NCBI GenBank assembly: GCA_024138025.1
Contig: JAMXBD010000065.1
Location: 1,971,501-2,035,500 of the forward strand
Source of the DNA: Combretum micranthum
Taxonomy: Eukaryota; Streptophyta; Magnoliopsida; Myrtales; Combretaceae
DNA: 64,000 nt
Direction of reading: 5' to 3'
The position numbers were made by a program, and so were the translations under genes. Numbering within the stretch: position 1 is the stretch's first letter; each line of letters begins with the position of its first letter. Shown here piece by piece: positions 1 to 11,600 of the stretch. The notes beneath the pieces were generated by a model. The model saw nothing but the letters and a program-made list of their open reading frames with translations, was not told the origin of the DNA and searched no databases.

Positions 1-359
1 AAAAAAAATTGAAAAATCTAAAATTAACCTCCTTTTTGGCCCATATATTTAAAATTTCTAAAGCCCATCCAAAGCTTAGACAACCATTTAGGTTTTAAAA
101 TAGTAGCCCCGGATTCATCAATTTATGGTTTTTTACGCGAACCAGTGGTTGAACTGGAAACCAAACTACCCATTTGGTTTCTAGTTCACTCCTTTTACGG
201 CTTTAGCTTATAACAACTCCCAATCAAAAGACTTTTCAAAAACCGAGATTTTTTTACAAAAACCCTACTGGTTTCTTATTAAATGTTTCATATTAAATGG
301 GCCGAGTTTGATATGGATCGGGACCTTTAGGAGAGTAGTAGCAAAATTCAGGCTCGACA
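1..359 (+). repeat. 3' end of an Ogre-like LTR, cut by the window edge
   Basis: This stretch matches the last ~350 bases of the complete LTR at 19006-21690. Shared landmarks in order are a 'tttctaaagcccat' block, the 'ttaggttttaaa' block, the 'cgggaccttta' block and the terminal 'ggctcgaca' ending in CA at 359. The sequence after 359 does not match the primer-binding region that follows the LTR at 21691. It is therefore a 3' LTR end or solo-LTR end, with the rest of the element left of the window. The target duplication cannot be tested. Confidence 0.75.
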
Positions 360-2240
360 ATTACCTTAGTTAAATGTATGAACTTGAAATCAAAACAAGA
401 GAAGCACAATGAAAATAAACTTAAATGAAAGAATCGACCGTATAGGTATAAGTGGGATAAGAATAAGTTTAATCAAAGAACTTAGGTTTCAGCTATTGAA
501 CAAGGAGATTGACTTCGAAAATAGAAGCAATACATGAGATTATGATGTTTGAGAACCTCTCGGATCACCTACGATTGTTAAAGGAAAAGTTTGTAAATTT
601 CATGATTTAAGTAAAGAATAAGAGAGCACACTAAATAAGCTTTCCAACGCCTATTCATTTGCGAAAATCCAAGTTAAAATGAGTAAGATAAGTCAAAATA
701 AAAATTACACCACTAAATTGGAGATTTGGATCTTTGCAGGTGCTTTTTCTTAAGAAAACTTGTTCAAAGAAGCAATTTAAAATGAGTTTTGGAAAGTAGA
801 CTTCACAAACTTTAAAATGCTTGCTCATACATTAAGATTAAATTAAAAACTCAAAAATGACAATAAAAACAGTAAAACCGGGAATTAAGGCAATTAAACA
901 CAAATAGACCCTATGAAGTGGTTTTATACATAAGTAATGAATGTCTCTTATTCATTTCTTAGGATCATTAGAGTCATCTTTGGATTTCCTTATAGACTTT
1001 TATGATAGTTAAGTAAAGATGGACAGGTGAGTAACTCTGATCTATCACATTGGTCGTGCTTGTAATATAGTAGCACATAAAGTGGTATTATATTGAATAT
1101 GCTATGTATGCGGGATCGAGGTATCGTGTTCTTCGTGGTGATTGCTTGTCTTACAAACTATGTTATTGAAAGTGACAATTATTTGGTGTGAAAGCTAGAT
1201 GTATGAAGTATAATGCTGATTGTTTGTAAATTGCTTGATCATGTGATAATCTAACATAATACTATTGACCATTTAAGAAAGTTGGCCATGTATCACATAT
1301 ATTGCATCTATTGCATTAAGCATCGTAACATCACTAAATATTAGTGTTTCGGTTCTTTAGTATTTCTTTGTTTTTCTAGATGAAATGTTCATAGTTTTAT
1401 ACAAGAATACCTCTGCTCTATTTGGTTCCACAAGAACCATGTAGGAACCTGAAGGAGCATTGCCTATGGTGTCGACATGAAATGGCTAATACTTAGTGGA
1501 GTTTTTATGTTCTAAGGATAAGTCAAGTACTTAAGATATGTAAGCACCTAATGATAAGAAATGATTCATTCATGGTTAATTCCTTACTTCTTATTCTCTT
1601 CTTGGCTTGGTTGACCATTGAGACTTGGTTCATAAAACCCTAGTGACAAGGTGTAAATCTTCACCTTGTTTGGATTCTGGTTATCCAATCTTATATCTCT
1701 TCATATGTCTTATCGATGCATTGCATATGGTTGTTAATTCACTTGCTTGAAATTGTTGGTATGTGATATAATCTAGTTATTTAATTGAGTTGTGGAATCG
1801 GTCACACTCTTACATAATTTTCAGGTTACGACTCAGGTCATGGCTTGTTCCTATAAGGAGCTTTATTTTAGTAGGAACTCAAGGCTAAGGAGTTGGAGCA
1901 AGAAGGATATAGTCTAGTTATACTTAATATGTTTAGCTATAGTTCCTTTTGCTCAAGTTTTCAAGTCTGTGACATGTAAAGATAGACAATTAGTGCATTG
2001 CTATTTATTTGTTGTTTTGTGGCTTACATATATTCATTGCTTCTCATCAATGTAACAAAAGATCCTGTTTTATGGGTCACTTTCCTTAGAGTGACTAGTT
2101 GTATCATGCATGAATGATTCTTCTTAATGATCCTTATAACCTTGTGGCATTAGAAGGACATTAGTTTGTATCATAAGTGCTATGATGCGACTAAGGTACT
2201 CTTTAGGGCGTGAAAATCTCACTTTGTCTTGCTTCTCATT
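360..2240 (+). repeat. Decayed LTR sequence related to the 4.35-kb solo LTR
   Basis: No gene is recognisable here. From about 600 to 1070 the sequence parallels 33650-34080 in the solo LTR. Shared blocks are a 'tttcttaagaaaact' segment, a 'cacaaactt(t/c)aaaatg' segment, and a stretch with 'cttatagactttta' followed by 'aaacaggtgagta' or 'gacaggtgagta'. The remainder has similar composition but I cannot pair it base by base. It is probably an old copy of the same LTR family, interrupted at 359/360 by the Ogre-like LTR. The right boundary is approximate. Confidence 0.5.
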
Positions 2241-2494
2241 GAGATTTGGTGTGTGTTCCGAATTGCCAAGGACTTTTCTCTTTCTTTAGTGATTTCTCTC
2301 TAGCTAGGTCAGATACTGGTTCAACTTCTATTACTGCTTCGTGTATCGACTATTCTTTGTCCTTTTTTGGTTATGTGTTTATTTACTTTTGTACTTGTTC
2401 CACGACTCCTTTTAAATTTGGTAATAATAACACTTATAGGGACCATCCTGATGATGCTCCATCAAAAAGTCACGTTCCTTGAAAGATAACTCCT

Positions 2495-3130
2495 TCATGT
2501 TGCTGGATCACAACATTTCCTCCCTTTCCTTATATGATCATTACCTACAAAGATGCACCTCATTGCTTTCTTATCAAATTTTCTTGGCAAATGATCGGGA
2601 ACAAAAGCATAACATATGAAGCCAAAAACTCGAAAATGACTTATAGTGGGTTTTATGTTACAAAGCTTCTCAGAGGGCGAGATGAATCCAAGTGGTGCTA
2701 GTGGTAGTTGATTGAATATGTGCAACAATCTTCATACACTATACCCAAAAATGGGGGGAAAATTTTTTTGCATGTAACATACTTCTACATATTTTAGCAA
2801 GATGATTGTTTTTCCTTTCGACTACTTCATTTTGCTGTGGAGTATTAGAATATGTTAACTAATGTTGTATCTTGCATTCTTGAAGATACCTTGGGAACTC
2901 GTGTGAGGTGTACTCACCTCCATTATCAATGTGAAGGCAATAAATCCTTCGATCCAACTCTTTCTCAATAGTTGCTTTGAACTTACTTAAGATTTCTGAT
3001 TTCTCCTTCATAAAACACACCCATACATATCTTGAGAAGTCATTGATAAAGGTTATCATGTATTAATAATGCTAATCAATGGTTTCTCTATATGACTAAA
3101 TACATCAAGGTAGACCAACTTAAGAGGCTC
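2495..3130 (-). pseudogene. copia integrase remnant
   Basis: The minus-strand segment 3059-2859 encodes [15 protein letters not shown] and then [13 protein letters not shown]. These correspond to the first and second acidic positions of the copia integrase core and the following glutamate. The segment 2728-2495 encodes RVFGFICYAFVPD and KCIFVG-like residues, the C-terminal linker that follows integrase in plant copia polyproteins. The two pieces are in different frames with unreadable sequence between them, so the gene is dead. No reverse transcriptase follows. Confidence 0.8.
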
Positions 3131-4192
3131 CCTTGCTCGATTCTCAAAATCTTCATATGGCAGTTGATGTGCTTTCCCATGCTGGTAGCCAACACATACT
3201 ACATCTTCTTGAATGCCAAGCTATAGAAGCCCTTTCACATAGAATTCGTCATCATCACCTTTAACTTATGATAGCTCAAGTGTCCTAAGTATGCATGCCA
3301 TAAATTAGTTGTCTCATTTCTTCTATCTTGTCTACATAAGTTGTTTGTGCATCATCACATATATAGACTCTAGCTTTTGCCCCTCCGTGAGTGGTATGCT
3401 TTTTGGCTTCAAACTTCCATAGACTTTCATCTCTTTTGGCCCAAGTCCTACATGGTTACCTAAGGATGTTAATTATGACATTGAAATCAAGTTCTTCTTC
3501 ATCTAGGTACATGAAATACATTCTTTAGTTGCATTTGTTTTAGATTGTATTGAGGCACTACCACGACCTTGTCAACATGAGTGATAAGTAACTTCAAGTT
3601 TTTTTCACTGATAACAAATCAAAGAGTGTTGACGAAGCATATTCACTTAACTTTTTCTCTACAATGGCACACGAGGCTTGGAAGTTCCATTCTTCTTCAC
3701 TTCAGCTTAGGAGTGTAAGGATGTCATGACATTTCCTTCTACTTTCTTGTATCAACAATCTTAAGTATAATGGTATCTTTTTCAACAAACATAACATTGG
3801 TTATTATTGCGTCTATGTGCGTTGTACTCTACTAAGACATGGTTGTGGTGAGTTCCCCTTTGTTGCCAAGTTTGTCCCTATTGCCTTTTTGGCTATCCTT
3901 TTTGTTTGGGTTTTCCTCCACTTTTCAATCTCTTAGCCTCTGGATCTTTACTCTTTTTGCTGAAAAGAGCTTTCTTTTCATTTGTCTAGAGACTCTTAAT
4001 TAGCCAAAATATTTTCTAATTCATTCAAGTTTAGATCCTTTGCCCATCCACAGGGTGTTGTGACATATGCGTTCAACTCCAGATGCAATATGTGAATTTT
4101 GTTCTCATCCTTGTCTCAGTGATATTATTCTTAGGATCCAATTGAAATTTCTTTACACAAAGTTTTAACTTTAATAGAATATTCACCTACTA

Positions 4193-4559
4193 TCATATCT
4201 TCCTACGAGATTGATAATAACTTGTTGTCGAGTTATTGAAGCTCGGCATCATTTGTTCGAGCAAATAATATAGCAAGAGTGTCCCACGCCTCTTTGGAGT
4301 CTTTGCAAACTTGATGCGCTGGAGTAAGCCATCTTCCACCAAGATTGATAAAGATTGATAAAGCATACATTGCTTTACCAGCCTTAACCTTCCACTTTTT
4401 AAGGTCATCTCATTCTTTTAAGGGTGATATTTTACTACCTTCAATAATCAGCCATAAATCTTGGTTGAGCCAGTAGAATTGCATACGTGTACTCTAAATA
4501 TTATAATTATTATTGGTAAGTGTTTTAAGAGTGCTTACCGAGGTTGACATGTTCACCAT
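4193..4559 (-). pseudogene. copia gag polyprotein remnant
   Basis: Reading the minus strand from an ATG at 4559 gives MVNMST followed by NNNYN, a first part of copia gag. A shift then leads into KWKVKAGKAMYAL, the helix with RIKFAKTPK, and SFNNS. These are the usual landmarks of the plant copia gag (UBN2/Retrotran_gag) domain, in which an aromatic residue and 'AKTPKEAWD' normally occur. Several frame changes and stops mean it cannot make an intact capsid protein. The first methionine is chosen because it opens the family-typical N-terminus. Function is inferred from the family only. Confidence 0.7.
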
Positions 4560-4577
4560 AGTAATTTGATATTGCCC

Positions 4578-5340
4578 AATGTCGATATCCCATTTTTGCT
4601 CTCTTTAAAAATTATAAAAAGAAAAATTCAAAAAACTAAAAATTCTTAAAAAGTAGAAAAATACAATAAAAAATAAAAAAATTAAAATTTAACAAAAAGA
4701 GCATATAAAAATTAGAAGTCTTAAATGTTTAGAAATTGGAAACCCCTTTCTTAAATAAATAGGCTTATATAGAAATTATAAATAAAAACATTTTAAAATT
4801 TTAAAAAAGATAAAAAAATATCAGAAAAAGGAAAATAAAAAAATAGAAATAATACAATATATGTATTTTAGCTTTTATAAATTTGGGCATTTTGTATGTA
4901 TAATAGTTATTTCATAGCGAACTGGGCTGTTTTAGATAATTTGACAAGAGCTGGACCCACTTCATTCGGCTTATTTTAAATAAAGCTATGTTGGGCTTGG
5001 GCGTTTTTGGATAAATGTTATCTGGTCTGGAGCAAAACAGAAAACAACACTCTAGCTTAGTTGATATGGTCGCCGATTCGAAGCCTCGGTGTGTGGGGCA
5101 ATTTTTTATGGCGCGTGCAGTATACGCTCCCACAAAGGAGAAAGAAACACGCCTAGGAAGACGTGCGCGAGTGCCACGCGTGCGTCGTCTTCCCCATTCA
5201 CCCATCCGCCATTGATCTTCACAGATGAAGGAGATGGAAAATGCAAAAGAGATGAAAACGAGTTTGCTCGGATACAAGCACAATTTGGGAGCAATATGCA
5301 TGTATATATATGTCAATAATTCTTAAATAATGCAGCCGCA
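4578..5340 (+). repeat. 5' part of an Ogre-like LTR, related to 19006-21690
   Basis: The stretch opens with TGTCGATATCCCATTTTTGC, which parallels the first bases of the LTR at 19006 (TGACACCTCATTTTTGCC). An A/T-rich block with many short A runs follows, as in that LTR. Then comes a GC-richer block with restriction-like palindromes (acgcgtgcg, gcgcgag) in the same relative position as the 19390-19560 block. The several overlapping short ORFs here are products of the raised GC content, not genes. The right edge is uncertain. Confidence 0.6.
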
Positions 5341-6067
5341 ATTATTGAAGCAGGTTGCTAATCTCAGTCCAATTAGCACTATTCAAAATTCACAATTACA
5401 AAATATCTCAAACCAAAATTTAAGAATCTATTAGTATGTTTGAAGTTAACGATGGCATGAAAGATGAAATATGTGATTACATGCAAGGCCGGTGAGTGCA
5501 AAAAAGACAGCACAAGCAGTGAATGGATAACAATAGTTAAGGTAGCTTTCGATCAATAAGAGTAAAATCTTATAAGGTGTGTCAAATGCATAAAAGAATA
5601 TTAAAATATATATATACATATATATATATCATTTTTATTGACACTGCACACACACACAAGCGCGCACACAACATTTTTCAAAAAATAACCACTACCTCAT
5701 GAGTTTTGTTTAGTTTAAATTTATAGTTATCAAAAACCAACATTTTACTCAGTTACATCTATAAGTTTATAATTTTAGAAGGCTTTTTCAAATTGACTCG
5801 TTCATAAAGTTAGTTTTTCGTAAAACTTTAAAACTATAAGTGATTTTATATATAAACTTGATAGAATCTTACGTTTTTAATTGAATTTATCAATTCCATC
5901 TATTTGAGTCAAATAAACTAAAATGCAAAAGATACAACTATGCTTTTACAAGCATATTTCTTACGATAGTAAATCTTTCTTATCACATTTCAATTTTATT
6001 TTCACTCTCTCTCTCTCTTTTTCTCCTTCTCTTCTTTGTTTGGCATTTATAGCCCACTGAAATATAT
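5341..6067. other. Intergenic AT-rich stretch with microsatellites
   Basis: No gene is visible. There is an alternating TA tract near 5606-5630, a CA-rich tract near 5646-5670 and a CT tract near 6005-6020. The part 5430-5580 resembles 51525-51640 in the same orientation (shared 'cgatggc', 'gattaca', 'gtgcaaa' and 'gacagc' blocks in order), suggesting an old duplicated segment. Confidence 0.5.
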
Positions 6068-7800
6068 TGACAATTATGTGATTTATTATGAAGACTTTGT
6101 GTTTGAAGGTTCAATAATTAACTATAATGATACTTGTGTTCAACATGAGAAAAAAAAAAAGAGATATATATATTATATATATAAGAAGTTTATATGAAGA
6201 AGCACATGATTGAAACCAAATGTGATAGTACATAATGATTCGAACCAATTGCTTGTTAGTGCCAAATGATCAAGACTGATTGAAATGATTAGAACTACTT
6301 ATGCCTGTCAGTGCCAAATGATCCGCACTAATTTAAACAGGCCTATACCTAGTAAAATTGCAAAATTATTTTAACGTTACAGCTTGAAAGATTGCAACTT
6401 TTGATAAAATCTTCAAAGTGTTTCGTATGTTTGTGTTACATCCTGATATGGTGGAAGAGGTAGCAAATGGGTTTAAAGAGAAATGGGATTGAAAATAAGA
6501 GTGGTAGTTTCGTAAATCTTGATGATATTGAATTTTTCAATTTTAGAACCTTAGTTCAATGGAAAACGGCCAATGGTCAAAGCACACAAGCTTTGCTTGT
6601 GAAATAAGTCACTTTTTGAGGCATATTCAATCATTTTGGCTATTAAAATCATGTTTTTCCTATTTTGGGAAAGATTTTATGTTGTTATAACTTTTAGTAG
6701 GAAACTTTGTTTTTATTGTTGCTTGTGGTATTGGTTTTGTCTTTTTATTTATTTTATGATTAGGGAACTTTTAGAAATTTGCATTTTTTTTCGAAAACTC
6801 TAGGTTTTGATGTTTATTGTATGTCTTAGGGAAAAAAAGTAGTTTTGGTGGATCAATATTATTGTTTAGGTAAATATTATGAATGGTAGTTAGATTTTGA
6901 TAAAATATGCATCGAGTTCCTGAAATTTGAAATTGATAAATTTAATACTTGAAAGAACTTTTCGTGTACGCTAACAGTATCTCTATCAAATTCTTTTAGG
7001 TACTAAATTGATCAATAGCAAAGTTTTTCAGGTATTAAATTGAACAATTTCAAAGTTCAGATACATAATTATATATTTTGCTATAGTTTAAGTACCGTTT
7101 ATGACACTATCCTTATTATTATGAGCGAAATATATTGCTCTTTCTTTTAGAATTCACATTTCATTGCAAATTTTGGAATTTTGGTGCTTATATCATCTGG
7201 GTATTCATAGAAACAACATGGATATAGAAGATCTTCTTTCAATATTCATGAGCAAACCAATGAAATTCGATCTTTTCCATTAATTTATGCACTATGTAAC
7301 ATACATTTGTGATTATGATTTAAAGTCAGTTATAAATTGACCTAAATCAAATCTAGTGGAATATGACTCTTGTGAAGAGTCATATTTTTTCAACTTTCTT
7401 AAAAGATATAAAATGTGTTGCTTCTCCAATTTCATAGAGATTTTTTGCCATGAATTTCTTCGTCTTTTCTGTGTTCTCTCCTTCTTAAAACAATAACAAA
7501 ATACATACATTTCATATAAATTCAAAGGTGTGATTTGATACTTGAATTTTTGTCATTCGAGTAATAAGGCTTAGCTGTATCCTGGAGGAATTCTTCATTT
7601 AAATCCCAAAGCAAACTTAGTGTGGAGGTGTAGATTCTATAAGTAAAGTGATTTCATTTGTGACTATAAGTCCATTATTTATTCTATTTGTTTTATCAAA
7701 CCAATCTTTCAATCTTAGCCATATTGTTTATTTTTACTAACTATATCAAACCAATCTTTCAATCTTGGCCATATTGTTTATTTTCACTAATTACACATTT
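6068..7800 (+). repeat. Long dispersed repeat, copy A (interrupted)
   Basis: This stretch matches 13100-13996 in the same order and orientation. It starts at 'caattatg(t/c)(g/a)attta', continues through 'tcaataattaa(c/t)t(a/g)taatgata', and ends at 'acacatttttcctaa'. Copy A differs in two ways. It has about 880 extra bases (about 6431-7311), and a ~57-bp tandem duplication near its end (7683-7790). The pair could be LTRs of one old element, but I found no primer-binding site, polypurine tract or target duplication to prove it. No coding sequence is seen. Confidence 0.6.
6869..7112. mobile_element. Foldback MITE with Mutator-like ends, copy 1
   Basis: The left arm (from GG at 6869) and right arm (ending CC at 7112) are imperfect inverted complements over most of their length, so the unit folds into a hairpin. 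The terminal region contains the 'gaatggta' and 'acggtactt' type motif seen in the copies at 10767 and 11386. Flanking bases 'ttattgttt' and 'ttattatta' could be a decayed 9-bp duplication. It lies inside the ~880-bp insertion that interrupts repeat copy A. Confidence 0.55.
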
Positions 7801-9045
7801 TTCCTAATAATGTTAGAGAATTTAAAATTAAAGTTACTAAAAGCAATGCGATTTTAGAATTATAAATTAAAACTTACAAAAGACTAGATTGCTTTGATGG
7901 AACAACTTTCAAGTTAATTAAAGTAAGGCACCACATGGATGCAAGGATTCAAGAAATTAATGGTGATGACCAACCTTGATGTAAGTCTTTGCAATTAAAT
8001 TAATGTGTAATGTGTAAAAACATTATTGCTATGATTTTTAATGCACATTTGTTGTGGATAAAATGCAATTTGATTTCAAGAATTGCATGGAGGTTGTAAG
8101 ATTGAAATTTAAGTGATTGTATATATTCCGTAAATAAACATGTATTCTAAACCAATTTCTACATAAAATGCATTCAAAATGGATGATATCTATTGAATGT
8201 GTCTCTCTATGATATAATACATAAGAGTTGAAAATATGCTTCATGGTTATATAGTATGACTTTGTGTCATAAGTGAAGAATAAATGCATGAATTTCTATG
8301 AAATCTAAATTTCGTATTTTATTCATAAAAGAAATGGAAAATTAAAAGAGGATGTCTTCATTTTGTGTTTATCCAAAAGTAATGAATTTGGATTGATTAT
8401 AAAGATGATTCTTATCTGAATCTTACAATTGTTGTTATCTTTTGATCCTCGTATGATCAATGAGAAGAGATTGAAGTATTATCTTTGTGGGAGAAACAAT
8501 TTCTTGTGATTTGTTCAACCTAGAATTTGTGTTATCTTAAATTGTATTTATTGGTAAAAGTCACTATGACTAGATATTTGATACTTGAATATAATGTTAT
8601 TGCAAAATGAGGAAGTGAAAATTTTTTTATTCACAATATGTCTATGTGATTTATATTATAATTTGTGGTATAATTTTTTAAAATTTATATATGAAAAGTA
8701 TATTATATTACACCTTATATAAATCCTTATAAATTTGGCATGTAGGAAATTTTGTGACATTTGAAATGTTTAAACTATTACAATGTTAAACATATGAATG
8801 AAAGAGCACAGATCGTTTTCGATGAGTAGATGCTCTCAAGATTCTAAATGATAGATTCATTGAAATTTGTTTGATAATCTGTGACCAATGTGAAATCAAA
8901 CATAAACTCAAGATTTAGCTTTGTAATTTACGGAAATTTTGTGGTTCCATTAATAATTTTAACGAGATTAGTCCAATCTCTATCCAATAGCTCACACTAT
9001 ATCCAATCGTGATCGAATCACTAAAATAGTTAATATTCTAATTAC

Positions 9046-9078
<33 letters not shown>

Positions 9079-10766
9079 TAATGGTTATATAGCTGATTGG
9101 ACGATTCCTTTGACTGGATCGTAGAAGTTGCCTGTAATTTTTTAGAATCATGCATTTATTTATGGAACTCAAAGTGACATATATTGTCTATAAATGTATT
9201 TTCTCTTAATGTATTGTAGTGTTCCTATGATAAAATTAATTATGGAAAGAGGAAGGAATTTGGTTTACCTTTTTAGAATGGAGCCAATTAAACAATTGAT
9301 TATATGAATCTTTCAATAGCAACAATAGAAAATTGAAGGGAAAAGTAAAATTTTATTAACTTTTCTATGCGTAAATGACATGTGGCAGCACTTGGTTGCT
9401 AAGATAAATATTTTGAATAAATAGTATGGCAATAATGAAATCACAAAATAGGAAATCAAATAAAGGAAAAAGGCTATAATATATATATATATATATGTAT
9501 ATATTAAAGAATCTAGCCACAAATTTTAATCTTCATTATCACACAGTCAACTAGATGTTTTATGAATAAATAACACCTACAAATCTTTGAATTTTCTAAT
9601 TAGGATTATGTCAAACCAAGAATTCAACAAAACAAAATGTGCTGGCGCCACTGCAAACTAATTCAATACTAAAAATTAACATAAATTCCTAAAGACCAAG
9701 AACCAGATGGGTTGTGAATAAATTTATGTATGATTCGTTTCGTGGTAGCCTGATAGGCAAAAAAAAAAAATAATAATACAAGAGTTTTGATAAGATGCTA
9801 CTCTATACTTATTTTGCAAGTTTACGAGTAACTTCCACCTTCATTATGCCTAATTTCATAATTTTTTTTAAAAGAAGAATCATTTTCTTGTGTTACTGAA
9901 AAAAGAAAAAAGCTCGATTTTGGCGGTACAAAATTCTGGATTCATATTCATTCTTTTCCCGTGGGAAGAAAAAGTTGGAGCTTTTGAGAGATATTATGGA
10001 TAATCCATGTATTCAAACATTGAACTAATTATATGCATGAAAAAGAAAAGAATTGAAAGAGTCGAAGAAATATAGCAAGAAGAAAAAATATATGTTATAC
10101 CACAATGAACTAAGCAATATACAATTTTGAAAATCAAATTGATAGGTTGTAATAGAGATATTGGAGTTGAAAACTTTGACATTATTTATTGACGAGGCAG
10201 AAAAACCCCTGATTTGAGACTTAAAGGAAGTGAATTTTTTATTTCTCGATGAGTTTTGAGGATCCTGTTCATGGAATATATTAGATTCAAACCAAGCTAA
10301 ATGATACCAAAAAAGCTTTGATTTATCCATGCCCTGACGATGAGTTATGAGGATTTAGCTCCATTCTTTTGTTTTTCCTTTTTTTTATATTATTTTTTTT
10401 AGTCTTCTTCATTTTTCTTTTTTTTTTTTTGGCCCACTTCATTTTTCTATTTGATATGATCCTAATAAGGAATTTTAAAGATTTGTTGGCGTTACTTATT
10501 CATAAAACATCTAGTTTACTTTATTGGTGTTAGAATAAAACAGATTAAAAGTTGTGGTTAGATTCTTTAAAAACAATTTCTATCCTATTTCCTTCATTTG
10601 ATTTTCTATTTTTCTTATTTCATCATTATTATATCATTTATTTTAATTATTTATTTTGGCGATCAAGTGTTGCCATGTGTAATCTATGAATGTAAAAGTT
10701 ATCAACATTAATAAAAATCTTAATTTGTCAAGTTTGGCAAACATTGAGGACTTGAATAAAAATAAA
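7801..10766. other. Intergenic AT-rich stretch
   Basis: I find no gene, RNA or transposon domain here. There are TA dinucleotide tracts near 9045-9068 and 9480-9497 and a few A or T runs. The short ORFs are low-complexity and match nothing I recognise. It lies between the two copies of the dispersed repeat. Confidence 0.5.
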
Positions 10767-11055
10767 GGGATAATAACGAAAATGGTACTTGAACTTTCGT
10801 AAAAGAATAATCAGATACCTAAAGTTTGGTTTTGAACAATTCGGTATCTAAATAAAGTTTCCATTGACATTTTCATAGAGGTATGAAAAAAGTCCATAAA
10901 AACTTTATTTAGGTATCAAATTATTAAAACCAAACTTCAGGTATGAAAAATATCGATAAAAACTTTGTTTAGGTATCAAATTGTTCAAAACGAAACTTCA
11001 AGTATCTAATTGTTCTTTTTTGCGAAAGTTTAAGTACTACTTTCATCATTAACCC
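10767..11055. mobile_element. Foldback MITE, Mutator-like, with perfect 9-bp duplication
   Basis: The element begins GGGATAATAACGAAAATGGT and its other end, read on the opposite strand, is GGGTTAATGATGAAAGTAGT, an imperfect terminal inverted repeat. Inside, a ~60-bp block with 'tttaggtatcaaatt' is present twice directly and once inverted, so the whole unit folds back. The nine bases AAAAATAAA flank it at 10758-10766 and 11056-11064. A 9-bp duplication is the signature of Mutator transposases. There is no coding sequence, so it is non-autonomous. Confidence 0.8.
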
Positions 11056-11385
11056 AAAAATAAATGAATAAAAGGTTGAGGACTCATGATTAAATGTTAA
11101 GAACTAAAAATGTACTTTTCCCAAAATTGATATTACTCAACAAATTGCATATGAGGTGATTACTTGAATATACTAAAGTTTCATATTGTTAGATTACATG
11201 GTGATAAAGTTAAATTTTTTTAATGTAAGCATGTAACCACATATCTGTTTTGTGGAAATTTTGGATAATTCACAAATGTTTTCTGGTGTGACTTATATTG
11301 TATTAAATCAATTGTGTGAGTGAGTTATACATTGTATGTTATTACAAGATAAATTAAGTTGTGAAATTGTGTCTTTTATATATGA

Positions 11386-11600
11386 GATAATGTCACAAAT
11401 AGTACTTGAACTTTGAAGAAATATGTAATTAGGTATTTAAACTTTGAAATTGATCAATTTAGTTATTGGAAGAACTTGATAGTGATACTGTTGGTATGCA
11501 TGAAATGTTTTTTAGGTACTAAATCGATCAATTTCAAAGTTAAGGTACTTAATTGTATATTTTATCAAAGTTTAGATATCATTCGTGATATTGACATTTT
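11386..11600. mobile_element. Foldback MITE, Mutator-like, copy 3
   Basis: The left arm contains 'agtacttgaactttg' then 'ttgatcaattta'. The right arm contains the inverted complement of both ('taaatcgatcaatttcaaag' and 'caaagtttagatatc'). The two arms make a near-complete hairpin of about 215 bases. The ends (ataatgtcac and its counterpart) resemble the element at 10767. Flanking sequence 'cttttatat' and 'attttatag' may be a decayed 9-bp duplication. The 63-codon ORF over it is incidental. Confidence 0.6.

Larger units (their letters stand above)
2250..4577 (-). mobile_element. Degenerate Ty1/copia retrotransposon fragment (gag to integrase)
   Basis: On the minus strand, a copia gag runs down from about 4559, followed by pre-integrase and integrase segments down to about 2490. 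No protease with its catalytic motif, reverse transcriptase, RNase H or LTR is recognisable. Reading frames are broken by stops and frameshifts throughout. The upstream (right) edge abuts an Ogre-like LTR beginning at 4578, which may have inserted near the start of this element. The left edge fades out around 2250-2490. Confidence 0.75.

Noticed and set aside
4912..5319. Five overlapping ORFs on both strands
   Set aside because: A GC-richer LTR segment with few stops; no codon preference for one frame and no family motif.
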